A stretch of 19,122 nt of DNA from CAMPJU01 sp046566095 (lineage in GTDB: Bacteria; Pseudomonadota; Gammaproteobacteria; Xanthomonadales; Xanthomonadaceae), in contig JBKHXI010000196.1 of the NCBI GenBank assembly GCA_046566095.1, forward strand, positions 1 to 19,122. The letters are read 5' to 3'. The notes under the pieces were generated by a model, which was given only the letters and a program-made list of their open reading frames with translations, was not told the DNA's origin and ran no database searches. A program made the translations under genes and the position numbers. Below are positions 1 through 10,689 of the stretch, piece after piece. Numbering within the stretch: the first letter of the stretch is position 1; each line of letters begins with the position of its first letter.

Positions 1-198
1 GGCTTCCCCAACGGCCGTCGTCCCGGCGACGACGTCGTCGACGCCTCGCTCCGGGTCGCGATGGGCGTTCTCCTGACCGATGCGGAAGCTCCGTCCCGCT
101 CGTTGCCCTACACGGACGGTGCGACGGTGTCCGCCCTCGACTTCCTGGGCCGCTTCCCGTACCTGGCCCCGCCGATCGGCGGAGATGCCGATCTCTGA
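1..198 (+). CDS. DUF4331 family protein, C-terminal fragment (5' end outside window)
   Basis: The open frame enters at base 1 and stops at TGA 196-198, giving the last 65 residues. The fragment begins GFPNGRRPGDDVVDASLRV and continues with a YTDGA motif and a closing FPYLAPPIGG. I recognise this as the typical C-terminus of DUF4331 proteins, a family of exported or periplasmic bacterial proteins without an established biochemical role. The N-terminus, including any signal peptide, is not in the window. The gene ends in a strong hairpin terminator and converges on a FAS1 lipoprotein gene, so both neighbours are probably cell-envelope proteins. The family call rests on motif memory over a short fragment. 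The function remains unknown. Confidence 0.75.
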   Translation, partial: GFPNGRRPGDDVVDASLRVAMGVLLTDAEAPSRSLPYTDGATVSALDFLGRFPYLAPPIGGDADL

Positions 199-230
199 TC
201 GCCCACACCGATCAGCGGCAACACGCAAAC

Positions 231-262
231 CGGCGGCGCCCCCTGGGCGCCGCCGTCTTTTT
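231..262 (+). terminator. Rho-independent terminator of the DUF4331 gene
   Basis: An 11-bp perfect GC-rich stem (231-241 with 245-255) closes a 3-nt loop and is followed directly by TCTTTTT on the plus strand. It lies 33 bp after the stop codon of the DUF4331 gene. The other strand has no T-run after the stem, so it should act mainly on plus-strand transcription. Confidence 0.9.
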
Positions 263-383
263 CAGCGCCGGCGCGCGCACCTACCGGCTGCCGTCCTGCG
301 GTCGATGATCGCAGGTTCAGGCCCCCGCATTCCCGGACGCATCGTTGCAGCGCCGCCTGGGCAGGCATGCTTGGACAGCTTGC

Positions 384-1028
384 TCACTTCGCGGGAAGCA
401 GAACCTTGTCGATCACCTGCAGTACACCGTTGCTCTGCAGCACGTTCGGCACCGTCAGCTTGGCCACCGCGCCGCTCTGGTCCACGAGGATCGCGGCACC
501 GTCGCCCACGGTCGCCTTGATGGTGCCGCCCTGGACGGTCGCAAGCTGCGCCTGGTCGTTCCCGGCCAGGACCTTCTGGGCGAAGGCATGGTCGTCGAGG
601 CGCTCGGGAACCACGTGGTAGGACAGCAGGGAAATCAGCTCCTGCTCGTTGGCGGGTTCGAGCAGGCGCTCGAAGCCGCCGGGAATCCGACGGAACGCGG
701 CGTCGGTCGGCGCGAATACCGTGATCGGGCCATTGCCGCCGAAGATCTCCTCGAGCCCGACGTGCCTGATCGCCCGCACCATCAGCTTGTGGTCACCCGA
801 CCGGGTCAGACTGCTGAAGATGTCGTCGCCGGCGAGCAGCTTGGCGCCTCCCACGACCGGCTCCTCGTAGTCCATCGGGATGGGCCGGATCTCGCCTTCC
901 TGCTCGGCGACCGCCGGCGCCGGGGTCTCGCTCTGCGGCGCGACCTCGGGCTGGGGCGCTTCGCGCGAACATCCGGGCAACGCGAAGGCAAGGATGGTTC
1001 CCACAACGACCACGACCGTCTTGTTCAT
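384..1028 (-). CDS. FAS1 (fasciclin) domain lipoprotein
   Basis: A 214-residue predicted outer-membrane lipoprotein. Residues 1-19 form a lipoprotein signal peptide with a hydrophobic core and the lipobox ALPGC; Cys20 would be lipidated, and Ser at +2 favours the outer membrane. A Pro/Glu-rich linker follows to about residue 65. A single FAS1 domain covers about 65-214, with the H1-like box TVFAPTDAAFRRIP at 103-116, a YHVVPERL segment at 137-144 and the H2-like end GVLQVIDKVLLP. FAS1 domains are adhesion or ligand-binding folds; the partner here is unknown. An upstream in-frame ATG at 1064 lacks a ribosome site, whereas ATG 1028 has CGGAG 6 nt upstream and begins a proper signal peptide, so 1028 is chosen. 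The gene lies 96 bp after gyrA on the same strand and converges on the DUF4331 gene. Confidence 0.9.
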   Translation of the reverse strand: MNKTVVVVVGTILAFALPGCSREAPQPEVAPQSETPAPAVAEQEGEIRPIPMDYEEPVVGGAKLLAGDDIFSSLTRSGDHKLMVRAIRHVGLEEIFGGNGPITVFAPTDAAFRRIPGGFERLLEPANEQELISLLSYHVVPERLDDHAFAQKVLAGNDQAQLATVQGGTIKATVGDGAAILVDQSGAVAKLTVPNVLQSNGVLQVIDKVLLPAK

Positions 1029-1034
1029 CGGCAA

Positions 1035-1039
1035 CTCCG
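1035..1039 (-). promoter_or_regulatory. Ribosome binding site fixing the FAS1 gene start
   Basis: CGGAG on the minus strand, 6 nt before ATG 1028. The alternative upstream ATG at 1064 has no comparable site. Confidence 0.7.
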
Positions 1040-1124
1040 TTTTTCGTAGGTGATCGGGGTTCACGTCGCCGGCAGGACAGCCGGTCGGCGGCCTCGAGCT
1101 TCAGTGGCCAGGCAATGCACCTGC

Positions 1125-3728
<2,604 letters not shown>

Positions 3729-3845
3729 CGGGCTTCCGTTGGTTGGGTGGATCCGCCGGGCGCGGCAGCGGCGGCGACGGGCCGCAAAAGCTCCGCTCCG
3801 GGCCGCGACCGCGGCCCGCCGGGGGCGTCGTCGGAATGACGCGAA

Positions 3846-3851
3846 ATCCTA
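3846..3851 (-). promoter_or_regulatory. Candidate extended -10 element for gyrA
   Basis: On the minus strand the sequence reads GTGCTAGGAT, a TGn extension followed by TAGGAT. It would start transcription near 3839 and give a leader of about 110 nt. No good -35 is visible, as is common with extended -10 promoters. Inferred only. Confidence 0.35.
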
Positions 3852-4011
3852 GCACGAAACGGGGCCTGACGCCTGCCCGTTTCCCCGCAAAAAACAAGCA
3901 CTTGCGGCCTGTTTCGAACGCCATCGGCGGCAGCCGCCGCCAACGCCGCGCCGGAGCTGCTGGCGGATCCCTGCCGGACCGGCAACGCAGCGCCTCCTAC
4001 CCCCGCCCCCT

Positions 4012-4094
4012 GTCGTCCCGAGCGCAGCGAGGGACCTGCTTTCCCCTCTTCGCGAGCAACAAGGAAGCAGGTCCCTCGCTGCGCTCGTGACGAC
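4012..4094. repeat. Large imperfect palindrome, GAGCGCAGCGAGGGACC family
   Basis: Left arm 4012-4041 and right arm 4065-4094 are 30-nt inverted copies with a single mismatch, separated by 23 nt. A lone copy of the right arm recurs at 11702-11731, so this is a dispersed repeat. Similar GAGCGCAGCGAGGGACC sequences are, from memory, abundant between genes in Xanthomonadaceae. It begins 29 nt after the mtnA stop codon and could fold in the mRNA as a 3' stabiliser or terminator, but it lacks a T-run. Confidence 0.85.
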
Positions 4095-4123
4095 AGCGGT
4101 GGAGATGCGCGCCGTAGGCAGGG

Positions 4124-5179
<1,056 letters not shown>

Positions 5180-5185
5180 CGCGCC

Positions 5186-5191
5186 AGTCTA
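5186..5191 (-). promoter_or_regulatory. Candidate -10 of a leaderless mtnA promoter
   Basis: TAGACT on the minus strand, separated from ATG 5179 by 6 nt, which would put the transcription start on the A of the start codon. No ribosome binding site lies between. The -35 region (about 5209-5214) is a poor match. Confidence 0.4.
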
Positions 5192-5275
5192 GTGGCTCGC
5201 GCGGGGCCGCCTCCAGCGCCCTCCTTCCCCGCCGCCCCCCGCGCCGCGCCGCCGCAGCCGTCCGATGTCCGGAAA

Positions 5276-5287
5276 ACCGGATCCGGT
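5276..5287. promoter_or_regulatory. 12-bp perfect palindrome between divergent mtnA and GGDEF genes
   Basis: ACCGGATCCGGT is self-complementary over 12 bp and lies 25 bp upstream of the candidate -10 of the GGDEF gene. The position suits an operator or activator site, but no regulator is known from the window. GC-rich palindromes also arise by chance. Confidence 0.3.
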
Positions 5288-5312
5288 CCTGCCCGCGGCG
5301 GACGCGATCGGC

Positions 5313-5318
5313 TACAGT
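5313..5318 (+). promoter_or_regulatory. Candidate -10 of a leaderless promoter for the GGDEF gene
   Basis: TACAGT lies exactly 6 nt before ATG 5325, which would put the transcription start on the start codon. There is no Shine-Dalgarno sequence upstream of that ATG. The -35 region is weak. This supports ATG 5325 over the upstream ATG 5265. Confidence 0.4.
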
Positions 5319-5324
5319 CCGGGC

Positions 5325-7022
5325 ATGCGCCGGATGCCGCGCCACCGCTACCTGCTGGGGTTCGCCTTCGCCGCGCTGATCCTGGTCCTGGTCGGCCTCG
5401 CGATCCTGTTGACGACGCAGCGCTTCGAGGCCCAGAGCCGGATGGTGGTGCACAGCCAGGAGGTGATCGCCCGGCTGGAGCGGATCGACGCGATGCTGCT
5501 CGATGCCCTGGTTTCCCAGCGCAGCTACCTGCTCACCGCGCAGACCGACTACCGCGACGCCTTCCGCGCGGCGCGCCCGCTGTTGCGCCGGGAACTGGCC
5601 GAGCTGCAGGCGCGGGTAGCCGACAAACCGTCGCAGTCGGCCCTGGTGGCCGAGATCGCCGGGCTGGTCGACGAGCGCATGGAGTCGGCGGCCGAGGGCA
5701 TCCGCGTGCACGACCAGGCCGGCCATGAAGCCGCGCGCGAATACACCCGCGACAACCGCGGCCTGGGCATCATGCGGCTGGTGATCGAACGCATGACGGC
5801 CTTCGTCGAGGCCGAACGCGCGCTGCTGGCCGAATGGCAGCAGGCCAGCCGCCAGAGTTCGCTGCTGCTGCAGGGGCTGGGAATCCTCGGCATCCCGCTG
5901 AGCCTGGGCATCCTGGGCTGGATCCTGGCGCTGCTCGCGCGCGAGGTACGCCAGCGCGCGGCCGCGCAGGACCTGGCCGACCAGGCCAACGTGGAGCTGG
6001 AGCGGACGGTAGATCGGGTGCAGCGCGCCAGCGACGAACTGCGCCAGCTGCGCCATTACGGCGGCCTGCTGCAGAGCTGCCGCGACGTGCCCGAGGCGCT
6101 CGACGTCACCCGTCGCAGCCTGCAGGCGCTGCTGCCAGGGGTGGCCGGCACCCTCTACATCACCCGCGCCTCGCAGGACTACCTCGAGACGGAAGCGGGC
6201 TGGGGCGACCATGCCGCCGCCGCGCATGCGCTGTTTGCGCCGCACGAATGCTGGGCCCTGCGGCGGGCGCGCCAGCACCTGGTCGAGGACCTGGCCCAGG
6301 GCATGGCCTGCAGCCACTGCGACCGCCCCGCCGCGGGCGACGCCGCTACCGCCTGTCTGCCGCTGAGCGCGCAGGGCATCAACCTCGGCCTGCTCTACCT
6401 GTCCGCGCCGCAGCGCGGCACACTCCCGGGCCTGGATGCGGCGACCGCCGCAGCCGAGCAGCTGTCGCTGGCGCTGGCCAACCTGCACCTGCAGGAAACG
6501 CTGCGCCAGCAGTCGATCCGCGACGCGCTCACCGGGCTGTTCAACCGCCGCTACCTGGAGGAATCGCTGCCGCGCGAACTGGCCCGCTGCGAACGCCGCG
6601 GCCTGCCGCTGGCGCTGATGATGATCGACGTCGACCACTTCAAGGCCTTCAACGACCAGCACGGCCACGACGGCGGCGACGCGGCGCTGGCCGCGTTCGG
6701 CCGGGTGCTGCAGGCCCACTCCCGCGCCGAGGACATCCCCTGCCGCTACGGCGGCGAGGAATTCCTGCTGATCCTGCCGGAAGCGGACCTGGCAGCGGCG
6801 CGCCGTCGCGCCGAGGACATCCGCAGCGCGGTCGCCGCGCTGCGGGTGCAGCACCTGCGGCGCGAACTGGGCGGCCTCACCGCCTCGATCGGGCTGGCGG
6901 TGGCGCCGGATCACGCAGGCGACGGCGCGACCCTGCAGCGGCTCGCGGACGAGGCCCTGTACCGGGCCAAGCGCGCCGGCCGCGACCGGGTGGAGGTCGC
7001 GGTCGCGGCGGCGCAGGACTAG
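5325..7022 (+). CDS. Membrane diguanylate cyclase (CHASE3-like, GAF, GGDEF)
   Basis: A 565-residue membrane enzyme expected to make cyclic di-GMP. Order: transmembrane helix about 8-30; a helical periplasmic CHASE3-like sensor about 35-175; a second helix about 179-205; a short coiled linker; a GAF domain about 245-390; and a GGDEF domain about 395-560. The cyclase domain begins with the typical RDALTGLFNRRYLEE. It has MMIDVDHFK with metal-binding Asp435, the active-site GGEEF at 476-480, and an inhibitory I-site RAED at 467-470, five residues before it. Catalysis with product feedback is therefore likely. Four cysteines (309, 329, 332, 344) cluster in the GAF domain. An in-frame ATG at 5265 would add 20 non-hydrophobic residues and has no ribosome site, so 5325 is preferred. 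The gene converges on epmA with only 12 bp between stops. The sensed signal is unknown. Confidence 0.9.
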   Translation: MRRMPRHRYLLGFAFAALILVLVGLAILLTTQRFEAQSRMVVHSQEVIARLERIDAMLLDALVSQRSYLLTAQTDYRDAFRAARPLLRRELAELQARVADKPSQSALVAEIAGLVDERMESAAEGIRVHDQAGHEAAREYTRDNRGLGIMRLVIERMTAFVEAERALLAEWQQASRQSSLLLQGLGILGIPLSLGILGWILALLAREVRQRAAAQDLADQANVELERTVDRVQRASDELRQLRHYGGLLQSCRDVPEALDVTRRSLQALLPGVAGTLYITRASQDYLETEAGWGDHAAAAHALFAPHECWALRRARQHLVEDLAQGMACSHCDRPAAGDAATACLPLSAQGINLGLLYLSAPQRGTLPGLDAATAAAEQLSLALANLHLQETLRQQSIRDALTGLFNRRYLEESLPRELARCERRGLPLALMMIDVDHFKAFNDQHGHDGGDAALAAFGRVLQAHSRAEDIPCRYGGEEFLLILPEADLAAARRRAEDIRSAVAALRVQHLRRELGGLTASIGLAVAPDHAGDGATLQRLADEALYRAKRAGRDRVEVAVAAAQD

Positions 7023-7034
7023 GCGACCCTGCGA

Positions 7035-8069
7035 TCAGGCGCGGGCGAAGTCGAAGGCGAGCACGTCGGCGATGCGGTCGGTCCCGAGCATCGCCATCAG
7101 CAGGCGATCGATGCCCAGGGCCACGCCGGCGCAGGCCGGCAGCCCGTGCGCGAGCGCGTCCAGCAGGGCCTGGTCCCGCGGCGACGCGGGCGCGCCGCGC
7201 GCGGCGCGCAGCGCGAGGTCGCGCTCGAAGCGTGCGCCCTGCTCGGCCGCGTCGCACAGCTCGTGGTAGCCGTTGGCCAGTTCCAGCGGGCCCAGGAACA
7301 GCTCGAAGCGCTCGGCCACCGCCGGCGCGCCGCGCGCCGGGTCGGCCGGCCGCACCCGCGCCAGCGCGCACTGCGAGGCCGGGTAGTCGTGCAGCACCAG
7401 CAGCTGGCCGGGCGGGAACGCCGGCTGCAGGCGGTGGGTCATCAGCAGGTCCAGCCAGTCGTCGCGGGTCAGGCCCCCCGGGTCGACGGCGACCGCGCCG
7501 AGTGCGGCGCGCAGCGCCTCCTCGCCGCAGGTCGCGATGTCCAGCCCGAGGCGGTCGCGGAACAGCGCGTGGCAGGTGGTCGTCGCACGGGTGGCGCGGC
7601 GGCCGACCAGCGCCAGCGCGGCCTCGACCAGCTCGGCGGCCTCCTCGGCCAGCCGGTGGTGGTCCCAGCCGACGCGGTACCACTCCAGCATCGTGAACTC
7701 GGGGTTGTGGCGGCCGCCGGCCTCGCCGTCGCGGAACACGCGGCCGAGCTCGTAGCAGTCGCCGACGCCGGCGGCGAGCAGGCGCTTGAGCGCGAACTCC
7801 GGCGAGGTGCGCAGCCAGCGCGTGCGCGGCGCGCCGTCGGTACGGCCGGAGAACTCGAGCGCGAAGGAAGCGATGTTCGGATCGGTGTTGCCCGCCCGCG
7901 ACAGCACCGGCGTCTCGACCTCGAGCACGTCGCGCGCGTGGAAGAACTCGCGCACCATCCGGTTGAGCCGGGCGCGCAGCCGCAGCGCGTCGCGGGTGGC
8001 CGACGGCGCCCACGGCCGCGATGCGTCGACCCCATCGGGCCAATCCGCGCCGGAACGCCAGCCGCTCAC
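7035..8069 (-). CDS. epmA: Elongation factor P lysine ligase EpmA (GenX/PoxA)
   Basis: A 344-residue class II lysyl-tRNA-synthetase paralogue without the anticodon-binding domain. EpmA attaches (R)-beta-lysine to a conserved lysine of EF-P, which helps ribosomes through proline runs. Visible motifs are VLEVETPVLSRAGNTDPNI (48-66), motif 2 FRDGEAGGRHNPEFTMLEWYR (112-132), LANGYHELCDAAEQ, and motif 3 GVALGIDRLLMAMLGTDR starting at 315. The partner EpmB and EF-P itself are not in the window. The start is GTG 8069, chosen because the minus strand reads GGGGGGAT just upstream and the length fits the family. The frame stays open to 8318, but that part reads through repeat DNA and the ligA end and is not expected to be translated. 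A GTAGGA-family hairpin lies 12 bp upstream of the start codon. Confidence 0.93.
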   Translation of the reverse strand: MSGWRSGADWPDGVDASRPWAPSATRDALRLRARLNRMVREFFHARDVLEVETPVLSRAGNTDPNIASFALEFSGRTDGAPRTRWLRTSPEFALKRLLAAGVGDCYELGRVFRDGEAGGRHNPEFTMLEWYRVGWDHHRLAEEAAELVEAALALVGRRATRATTTCHALFRDRLGLDIATCGEEALRAALGAVAVDPGGLTRDDWLDLLMTHRLQPAFPPGQLLVLHDYPASQCALARVRPADPARGAPAVAERFELFLGPLELANGYHELCDAAEQGARFERDLALRAARGAPASPRDQALLDALAHGLPACAGVALGIDRLLMAMLGTDRIADVLAFDFARA

Positions 8070-8072
8070 ACC

Positions 8073-8080
8073 ATCCCCCC
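8073..8080 (-). promoter_or_regulatory. Ribosome binding site deciding the GTG start of epmA
   Basis: GGGGGGAT on the minus strand ends 3 nt before GTG 8069. It begins 1 nt after the hairpin repeat at 8082-8103, so the repeat may fold next to the ribosome site. Confidence 0.5.
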
Positions 8081-8081
8081 G

Positions 8082-8209
8082 CAGGAGCGCCCATTGGGCG
8101 CGACCCCGCGCCGCCCCGCCGCACAGAACCCGTAGGAACGCGCCTTGCGCGCGATGGCCTGCCGCTCGCCTCCGACCATCGCGCGATCGCGCCCAAGGGG
8201 CGCTCCTAC
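8082..8209. repeat. Cluster of three GTAGGA-head hairpin repeats between ligA and epmA
   Basis: Three monomers of about 23 nt: 8082-8103 (plus, head reads CAGGA), 8132-8154 (plus, stem CGCGC/GCGCG) and 8186-8209 (minus, stem GCGCCC/GGGCGC). Each has a GTAGGA-like head, a 5-6 bp stem, a 3-nt loop (CTT or ATT) and a GA tail. The last two face each other as an inverted pair. The cluster starts 5 nt after the ligA stop codon and ends near the epmA ribosome site. The design resembles REP/BIME elements; no RAYT transposase gene is present here. Confidence 0.85.
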
Positions 8210-8214
8210 GGGGG

Positions 8215-10680
8215 TCACCGGTGACGCTCCAGGAATGCGAGCAGGCGCGCCTCGTCCCAGATGTCGATGCCGAGCTGCTCGGCCCTGGCCAGCTTGGAGC
8301 CCGCGGCCTCGCCGGCAACCACGAAGCCGGTGTTCTTCGACACGCTGCCGGCGACCTTGGCGCCCAGGGCCTCCAGCCGCGCCCTGGCCTCGTCGCGGGT
8401 CATCGCCGACAGCGTGCCGGTGAGCACGACCGTCATGCCCTCCAAAGGCCCGGCGGGCACCGCGTCCTCGTCGGGCAGCAGCGCGTGGATGCGCGCCGCG
8501 GCATCGAAGCTGGCGCGCAGCAGGCGCGCGCAGGCCGGGTCCGCGCGCCATTGCGCGAACGCGGCCGCGGTGTCTTCCGGCAGGCCTGCGGCGGTCAGCG
8601 CCTGCGCCGGCGCGGCGAGAAGCGCCTCCGCGTCCGCGAACGCCGCCGCCAGCTGGCCGGCGCGCAACGGCGTGATCTTCGGAATCTCGAGCTGCACCAG
8701 CAGGTGGCCCGGCGCCAATGCCTCGCGCAGCTTCGGCGAGGGCGGGTGCGCGTCGCCGATCGCCACCCCGCGCGCCAGCAGTTCGTCGATCACCCGCTGG
8801 TTGCCCGGCTGGTCGAGGAAATGGCCGATCGCGCGCGCGACCTCGCCGCCGATGTCCGGCACCAGCTTGAACAGCGGCCAGGGCAGGCGCCGCACCAGGT
8901 CGAGGTCGCCGAACCAGGCGGCGATCGCCTTGGCCGTGCTCTCACCGACGTGGGCGATGCCCAGCGCGTACAGGAAGCGTTCGAGCGTGGTCGCGCGGCT
9001 GCGGTCGATCGATTCGAGCAGGTTCTCGGCCCACTTGGTGGCGACCTTGCCGGCCTTCACCGTCTCCGGCGTGGTCCCGTCGCGCTCGTCAGCGCGGCGC
9101 TTCATCTCCAGCAGGTCGTCGAGGGTAAGCCGGTAGAGGTCGGCCACCGATTCGACCAAGCCCAAGTCCGACAGGTCCTCGATGGTGCGGTCGCCCAGAC
9201 CCTCGATGTCCATCGCCCGGCGCGAGGCGAAGTGCGCGATCGCCTCCTTGCGCTGGGCGGCGCAGGTGAGCTCCCCGGAGCAGCGCCAGACCACGTCGCC
9301 TTCCTCGCGCACCAGTTCCGAGCCGCAGACCGGGCAGGATTCCGGCATCGACCATGGCGGCGTGCCGGGCGCGCGCTGGTCCGGCACCACCCGCACGATT
9401 TCCGGGATCACGTCGCCGGCGCGGCGCACGATCACGGTGTCGCCGATGCGCACGTCCAGGCGCGCGACCTGGTCGGCGTTGTGCAGGGTGGCGTTGCTCA
9501 CCACCACCCCGCCGACCTGGACCGGCCGCAGCCGCGCCAGCGGCGTGGCCGCGCCGGTGCGGCCGATGTTGACCTCGATCGCCTCGACCACGGTCGACTG
9601 TTCCTGCGCCGGGTACTTGTGGGCGATGGCCCAGCGCGGCGCGCGCGAGACGAAGCCCATCTCGCGCTGGCCGGCGTAGTCGTCGAGCTTGTAGACCACG
9701 CCGTCGATCTCGAACGGCAGGGCGCCACGGCGTTCGCCGATGCGGCGGTAGTAGTCGAGCAGGCCGTCGAGGCCGGTCACCACTTCGTTGAGCGCGCTGA
9801 CCGGGAAGCCCCAGCCGCGCAGCAGGGCCAGGGTCCCGGAGTGGGTCTCCGGCAGTTCGCCTCCCTCGACCGCGCCCACGCCGTAGGCATAGAAGGCCAG
9901 CGGCCGCTGCGCAGTGACCCGCGGGTCGAGCTGGCGCAGCGAGCCGGCGGCGCCGTTGCGCGGGTTGGCCAGCACCTTGCCGCCCTCGGCGCGTGCACGT
10001 TCGTTCCAGGCCGCGAACGCGGCCAGCGGCATGTAGACCTCGCCGCGCACTTCCAGGACGCGGGGAATCGGGAATGGGGAATCGGGAATGGGGAATGGGG
10101 AATGGGGAATCGGAACAGCCTCGGCCTTGCCCTTGCCTTTGCTACTCCCGATTCCCGATTCCCGATTCCCACTTCCCTCCCCCCCGCTGCGCAAGCGCAG
10201 CGGGATGGCCCGGATCGTGCGCAGGTTGGCGGTGACGTCCTCGCCGGTGGCGCCGTCGCCGCGGGTCGCGCCCTGCACCAGCCGGCCGCCCTCGTAGCGC
10301 AGGCTGATGGCCAGGCCGTCGAGCTTGGGCTCGGCCGAGAACGCCGGGTCGGGTCGGCCGAGCTTCTGCTCGATGCGGCGCACGAAATCGGCGACCTCGG
10401 CATCGTCGAAGGCGTTGCCCAGCGACAGCATCGGCACTGCATGGCGCACCGGCGCGAATGCCGCCGATGGCGGGGCGCCGACGCGGGCGCTCGGGGAGTC
10501 TTCCGCCGCCAGGTCCGGGTGCGCGGCCTCCAGCGCCTCGAGCTCGCGCAGCAGGCGGTCGTACTCGGCGTCCGGGATCGCCGGGTCGTCGAGCACGTGG
10601 TAGCGGTAGTTGGCGTCCTCGAGCGCGGCGCGCAGCTCGGCGATGCGGGTGGCGGGGTCGGTGGCGGGAGCGGTGGCCAT
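8215..10680 (-). CDS. ligA: NAD+-dependent DNA ligase, with repeat-encoded insertion
   Basis: An 821-residue LigA (E. coli 671) that seals nicks during replication and repair. Adenylation domain about 1-355 with the AMP-accepting Lys119 in EPKLDGLAISLRYEGG and the ATRGDGATGEDVT motif at 138-150; OB fold about 360-435; Cys4 zinc finger at 449, 452, 467 and 473; helix-hairpin-helix region about 480-735; BRCT domain about 745-821 (GPLEGMTVVLTGTL). Two expansions are seen. Residues 165-206 replace a loop of about 7 residues in E. coli and are encoded by GGGAAT-type repeats. About 90 residues (roughly 640-735) before the BRCT domain look like extra helix-hairpin-helix sequence, probably lineage-typical. 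The start ATG 10680 fits the family N-terminus; an in-frame ATG at 10749 lies within repeat DNA. A TATGAT hexamer lies 9 nt upstream and there is no clear ribosome site. Confidence 0.96.
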   Translation of the reverse strand: MATAPATDPATRIAELRAALEDANYRYHVLDDPAIPDAEYDRLLRELEALEAAHPDLAAEDSPSARVGAPPSAAFAPVRHAVPMLSLGNAFDDAEVADFVRRIEQKLGRPDPAFSAEPKLDGLAISLRYEGGRLVQGATRGDGATGEDVTANLRTIRAIPLRLRSGGEGSGNRESGIGSSKGKGKAEAVPIPHSPFPIPDSPFPIPRVLEVRGEVYMPLAAFAAWNERARAEGGKVLANPRNGAAGSLRQLDPRVTAQRPLAFYAYGVGAVEGGELPETHSGTLALLRGWGFPVSALNEVVTGLDGLLDYYRRIGERRGALPFEIDGVVYKLDDYAGQREMGFVSRAPRWAIAHKYPAQEQSTVVEAIEVNIGRTGAATPLARLRPVQVGGVVVSNATLHNADQVARLDVRIGDTVIVRRAGDVIPEIVRVVPDQRAPGTPPWSMPESCPVCGSELVREEGDVVWRCSGELTCAAQRKEAIAHFASRRAMDIEGLGDRTIEDLSDLGLVESVADLYRLTLDDLLEMKRRADERDGTTPETVKAGKVATKWAENLLESIDRSRATTLERFLYALGIAHVGESTAKAIAAWFGDLDLVRRLPWPLFKLVPDIGGEVARAIGHFLDQPGNQRVIDELLARGVAIGDAHPPSPKLREALAPGHLLVQLEIPKITPLRAGQLAAAFADAEALLAAPAQALTAAGLPEDTAAAFAQWRADPACARLLRASFDAAARIHALLPDEDAVPAGPLEGMTVVLTGTLSAMTRDEARARLEALGAKVAGSVSKNTGFVVAGEAAGSKLARAEQLGIDIWDEARLLAFLERHR
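10063..10171. repeat. Inverted GGGAATS heptamer array inside ligA
   Basis: Seven perfect tandem heptamers GGGAATS (S = C or G) run from 10063 to 10111. After a 32-nt centre come inverted heptamers of the ATTCCCG type at 10144-10171 (two exact, two with one change). The whole array lies within the ligA frame. On the coding strand the tandem part reads as a 7-residue period (IPxSPFP). From memory, similar GGGAAT/ATTCCC arrays occur between genes in Xanthomonas and Stenotrophomonas. The plus strand carries many G-runs separated by 3-4 nt and fits a G-quadruplex pattern. Confidence 0.9.
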
Positions 10681-10689
10681 GCGAGCCGC

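Larger units (their letters stand above)
3729..4123. other. Gap between mtnA and gyrA: gyrA leader and palindromic repeat
   Basis: I see no convincing gene in these 395 bp; the open frames crossing it look like out-of-frame extensions. It holds the gyrA leader and candidate promoter (around 3846-3855), a small CCGCAA/TTGCGG inverted repeat near 3895-3917, and the 83-bp palindromic repeat at 4012-4094. Confidence 0.7.

Noticed and set aside
3895..3917. CCGCAA/TTGCGG inverted repeat with a short T-run as an mtnA terminator
   Set aside because: The stem is only 6 bp with an 11-nt loop, and the T-run lies in the loop rather than after the stem.
8070..8318. 83-residue N-terminal extension of EpmA from ATG 8318
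   Set aside because: It reads antisense-shifted through the end of ligA and through hairpin repeats, does not resemble EpmA N-termini, and a good ribosome site precedes GTG 8069.
10063..10111. Heptamer tandem array considered as a CRISPR array or replication iterons
   Set aside because: Units are only 7 bp with no spacers, lie inside the ligA frame, and no cas or rep gene is present.
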